In this document: positions 32,197 to 33,356 of the stretch, one piece after another | Numbering within the stretch: the first letter of the stretch is position 1 | Layout: each line of letters starts with the position of its first letter | Source of the DNA: DATKWS01 sp035529435 | Lineage (GTDB): Bacteria; Krumholzibacteriota; Krumholzibacteriia; Krumholzibacteriales; Krumholzibacteriaceae | Direction of reading: 5' to 3' | Assembly: GCA_035529435.1 (NCBI GenBank) | Contig: DATKWS010000229.1 | Span: forward strand, 1-33,356 | DNA length: 33,356 nucleotides | Program-made: the position numbers and the translations under genes | Notes under the pieces: generated by a model | What the model saw: only the letters and a program-made list of their open reading frames with translations | Told to the model about the DNA's origin: nothing | The model's database searches: none

Positions 32197-33356
32197 TTTC
32201 CCTCCTCCTGGGTCGAAATGCAGCTGCGCGGACACTCGGTGACGCAGACGAGGCATCCCTTGCAGTAGTCGTAATTGATCTCGTACTCGTTCTCCTTGCG
32301 CAGGATCGCAACGTCCGGGCAGAACACCCAGCAATTATCGCAGAAATTGCAGACGCCGCACGAGAAGCACCGGTCCGCCTCGCGATGCAGGAGCTCGCCG
32401 TCGAATCCCGCATATATTTCCTGGAATCCCTTCACCGCCTCATCGGCCGGCACCCGCGGCGGGAGTGTCCGGTTCGTGCGGTTGAAATAGACGGTATTGA
32501 TATTTTCGATGCCGATGACCACCGGCTCCTGCTCGGCCGGCTCGGGTGCGCCGGTAAAAACGCGAGCGATGCGTTCCGCCGACTTCCTCCCCGCCGCGAT
32601 CGCTTCGACGACACTCGCCGCACCGGTCGTGACATCCCCGCCCGCGAATATCTTCGGATGGTTCGTCTCCCCCGAGTAACCGTTCGTCCTCACGAGGTTC
32701 CATTCGCAGTCGACAACGCCCTCGAACGGATCGATATGCGCCTTCTCGCCGATCGCGGTGAACAGGGTATCGACTTCCATCGTGAAGGTCTTTCCCTCGA
32801 CGGGAACGGGGCGGCGCCTGCCGGATTCATCCGGCTCGCCGAGTTCCATTTCCTGGAACACCACCTTTGAAAGCTTCGAGCCGTCACGAATGATCTCTCG
32901 GGGAGCTGCGAGATAGCGGAATTGCACGCCTTCTCGCTCCGCCTCCTCGACCTCGTCGGCGATCGCCGGCATCTCGTTCATCGTACGGCGGTAGACCACG
33001 GTGACCTTGCTCCCGGCGCGGCGCGCGCATCGCGCGACATCCATCGCCGTGTTGCCGCCGCCGACGACCACCACCCGCTTTCCGGGATCGGTCCGCTCAC
33101 CGCTATTGACCCGGTGCAAGAATTCGAGCCCCGGTTCCACACCGTCACCCTCCTCCCCCTCGATACCGAGGACGCGGCTCCGTGAGAGTCCGATACCGAG
33201 AAATATCGCATCGTACCCTTCCAGCAGCTCCTCGGGATCGATGTCCCGTCCGACGGCCGTATTGGCCTTGACCGTGATCGGTCCCGACTCGAGAATCGCG
33301 CGCACCACCTTGTCGAGGATCTCGTTGGGGAGCCGGTACTCGGGTATACCCCAGCG
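32193..33356 (-). CDS. GltD-like NAD(P)-binding flavoprotein with fused ferredoxin-like tail (5' end beyond window)
   Basis: 388 residues visible; the frame is open to the right edge, beginning WGIPEYRLPNEILDKV, a typical glutamate-synthase small-chain segment, so the true start is outside. VVVVGGGNTAMDVARCARRAG is the NAD(P)H-binding loop and IFAGGDVTTGAASVVEAIAAGR is the FAD-binding end. The C-terminal 90 residues carry CFSCGVCNFCDNCWVFCP and CKGCLVCVTECP, two cluster motifs of the ferredoxin/PorD type. I infer that it passes electrons between NAD(P)H and the ferredoxin pool and supplies the POR delta function. Coupled to porA by ATGA. Confidence 0.88.
   Translation of the reverse strand, partial: RWGIPEYRLPNEILDKVVRAILESGPITVKANTAVGRDIDPEELLEGYDAIFLGIGLSRSRVLGIEGEEGDGVEPGLEFLHRVNSGERTDPGKRVVVVGGGNTAMDVARCARRAGSKVTVVYRRTMNEMPAIADEVEEAEREGVQFRYLAAPREIIRDGSKLSKVVFQEMELGEPDESGRRRPVPVEGKTFTMEVDTLFTAIGEKAHIDPFEGVVDCEWNLVRTNGYSGETNHPKIFAGGDVTTGAASVVEAIAAGRKSAERIARVFTGAPEPAEQEPVVIGIENINTVYFNRTNRTLPPRVPADEAVKGFQEIYAGFDGELLHREADRCFSCGVCNFCDNCWVFCPDVAILRKENEYEINYDYCKGCLVCVTECPRSCISTQEEGK

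Noticed and set aside
1..33356. CRISPR array, insertion sequence, phage or integrase genes
   Set aside because: No regularly spaced repeats, transposase motifs or integrase motifs were seen, and gene content and GC are uniform apart from short intergenic stretches.

Overview
The window reads as a high-GC chromosomal segment of a Gram-negative-type bacterium, probably from an uncultured or poorly sampled lineage. An O-antigen-ligase-like protein, GmhA, a Wza-like export protein and a lipoprotein point to a diderm envelope. A pyruvate:ferredoxin oxidoreductase operon points to anaerobic or microaerobic metabolism. The MglB/MglA pair and a type IV minor-pilin operon point to surface motility and cell polarity. 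The SRP RNA is the long form with an Alu domain, usually associated with Firmicutes and Thermotogae, so I do not assign a phylum. Nearly all genes are on the minus strand; the exception is a HutH-family lyase, perhaps followed by one small ORF.

Read in the direction of transcription (high to low coordinates), the layout is as follows. (1) 33356-30140: a truncated GltD-like flavoprotein with a fused ferredoxin tail, then porA and porB, all translationally coupled. (2) 29652-24468: a minor-pilin operon (FimT/GspH, PilV, a 994-residue PilW-like pilin, PilX-like). The PilW-like protein carries three Cna-B/SdrD-like domains and a seven-blade FG-GAP propeller. (3) 22550-24285 on the plus strand: a HutH-family ammonia-lyase with Cys in place of the usual MIO serine, then a possible 47-residue ORF and a bidirectional hairpin terminator. 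(4) 22240-16332: lipoprotein, tadA, two tRNA-Ser, tRNA-Ala, large SRP RNA, dnaX, ybaB, recR, mglB, mglA. The tadA-SRP RNA-dnaX-ybaB-recR order is that of Bacillus, here with mglBA added at the end. (5) 16166-7882: a glycosyltransferase, pgpA, cinA, thpR, recA, recX and alaS, a widespread housekeeping order. (6) 7780-1: an exopolysaccharide/O-antigen cluster with a Wza-like SLBB protein, gmhA, two GT4 glycosyltransferases, a long fusion protein and an O-antigen ligase running off the edge.

The two most unusual objects are both fusions. One joins a WecA/MraY-type sugar-phosphate transferase to a PglF/WbpM-like protein whose dehydratase domain has lost its catalytic motifs. The other is the giant pilin, which appears to combine a PilW-type minor pilin with an adhesin-like propeller in an operon where no pilY1 gene follows. 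Both are worth structural and comparative follow-up.

The genome is dense. Overlapping ATGA/GTGA junctions (4566, 6305, 31045, 32193) imply translational coupling, and GTG/TTG starts are common. I saw no CRISPR array, insertion sequence, integrase or phage gene.
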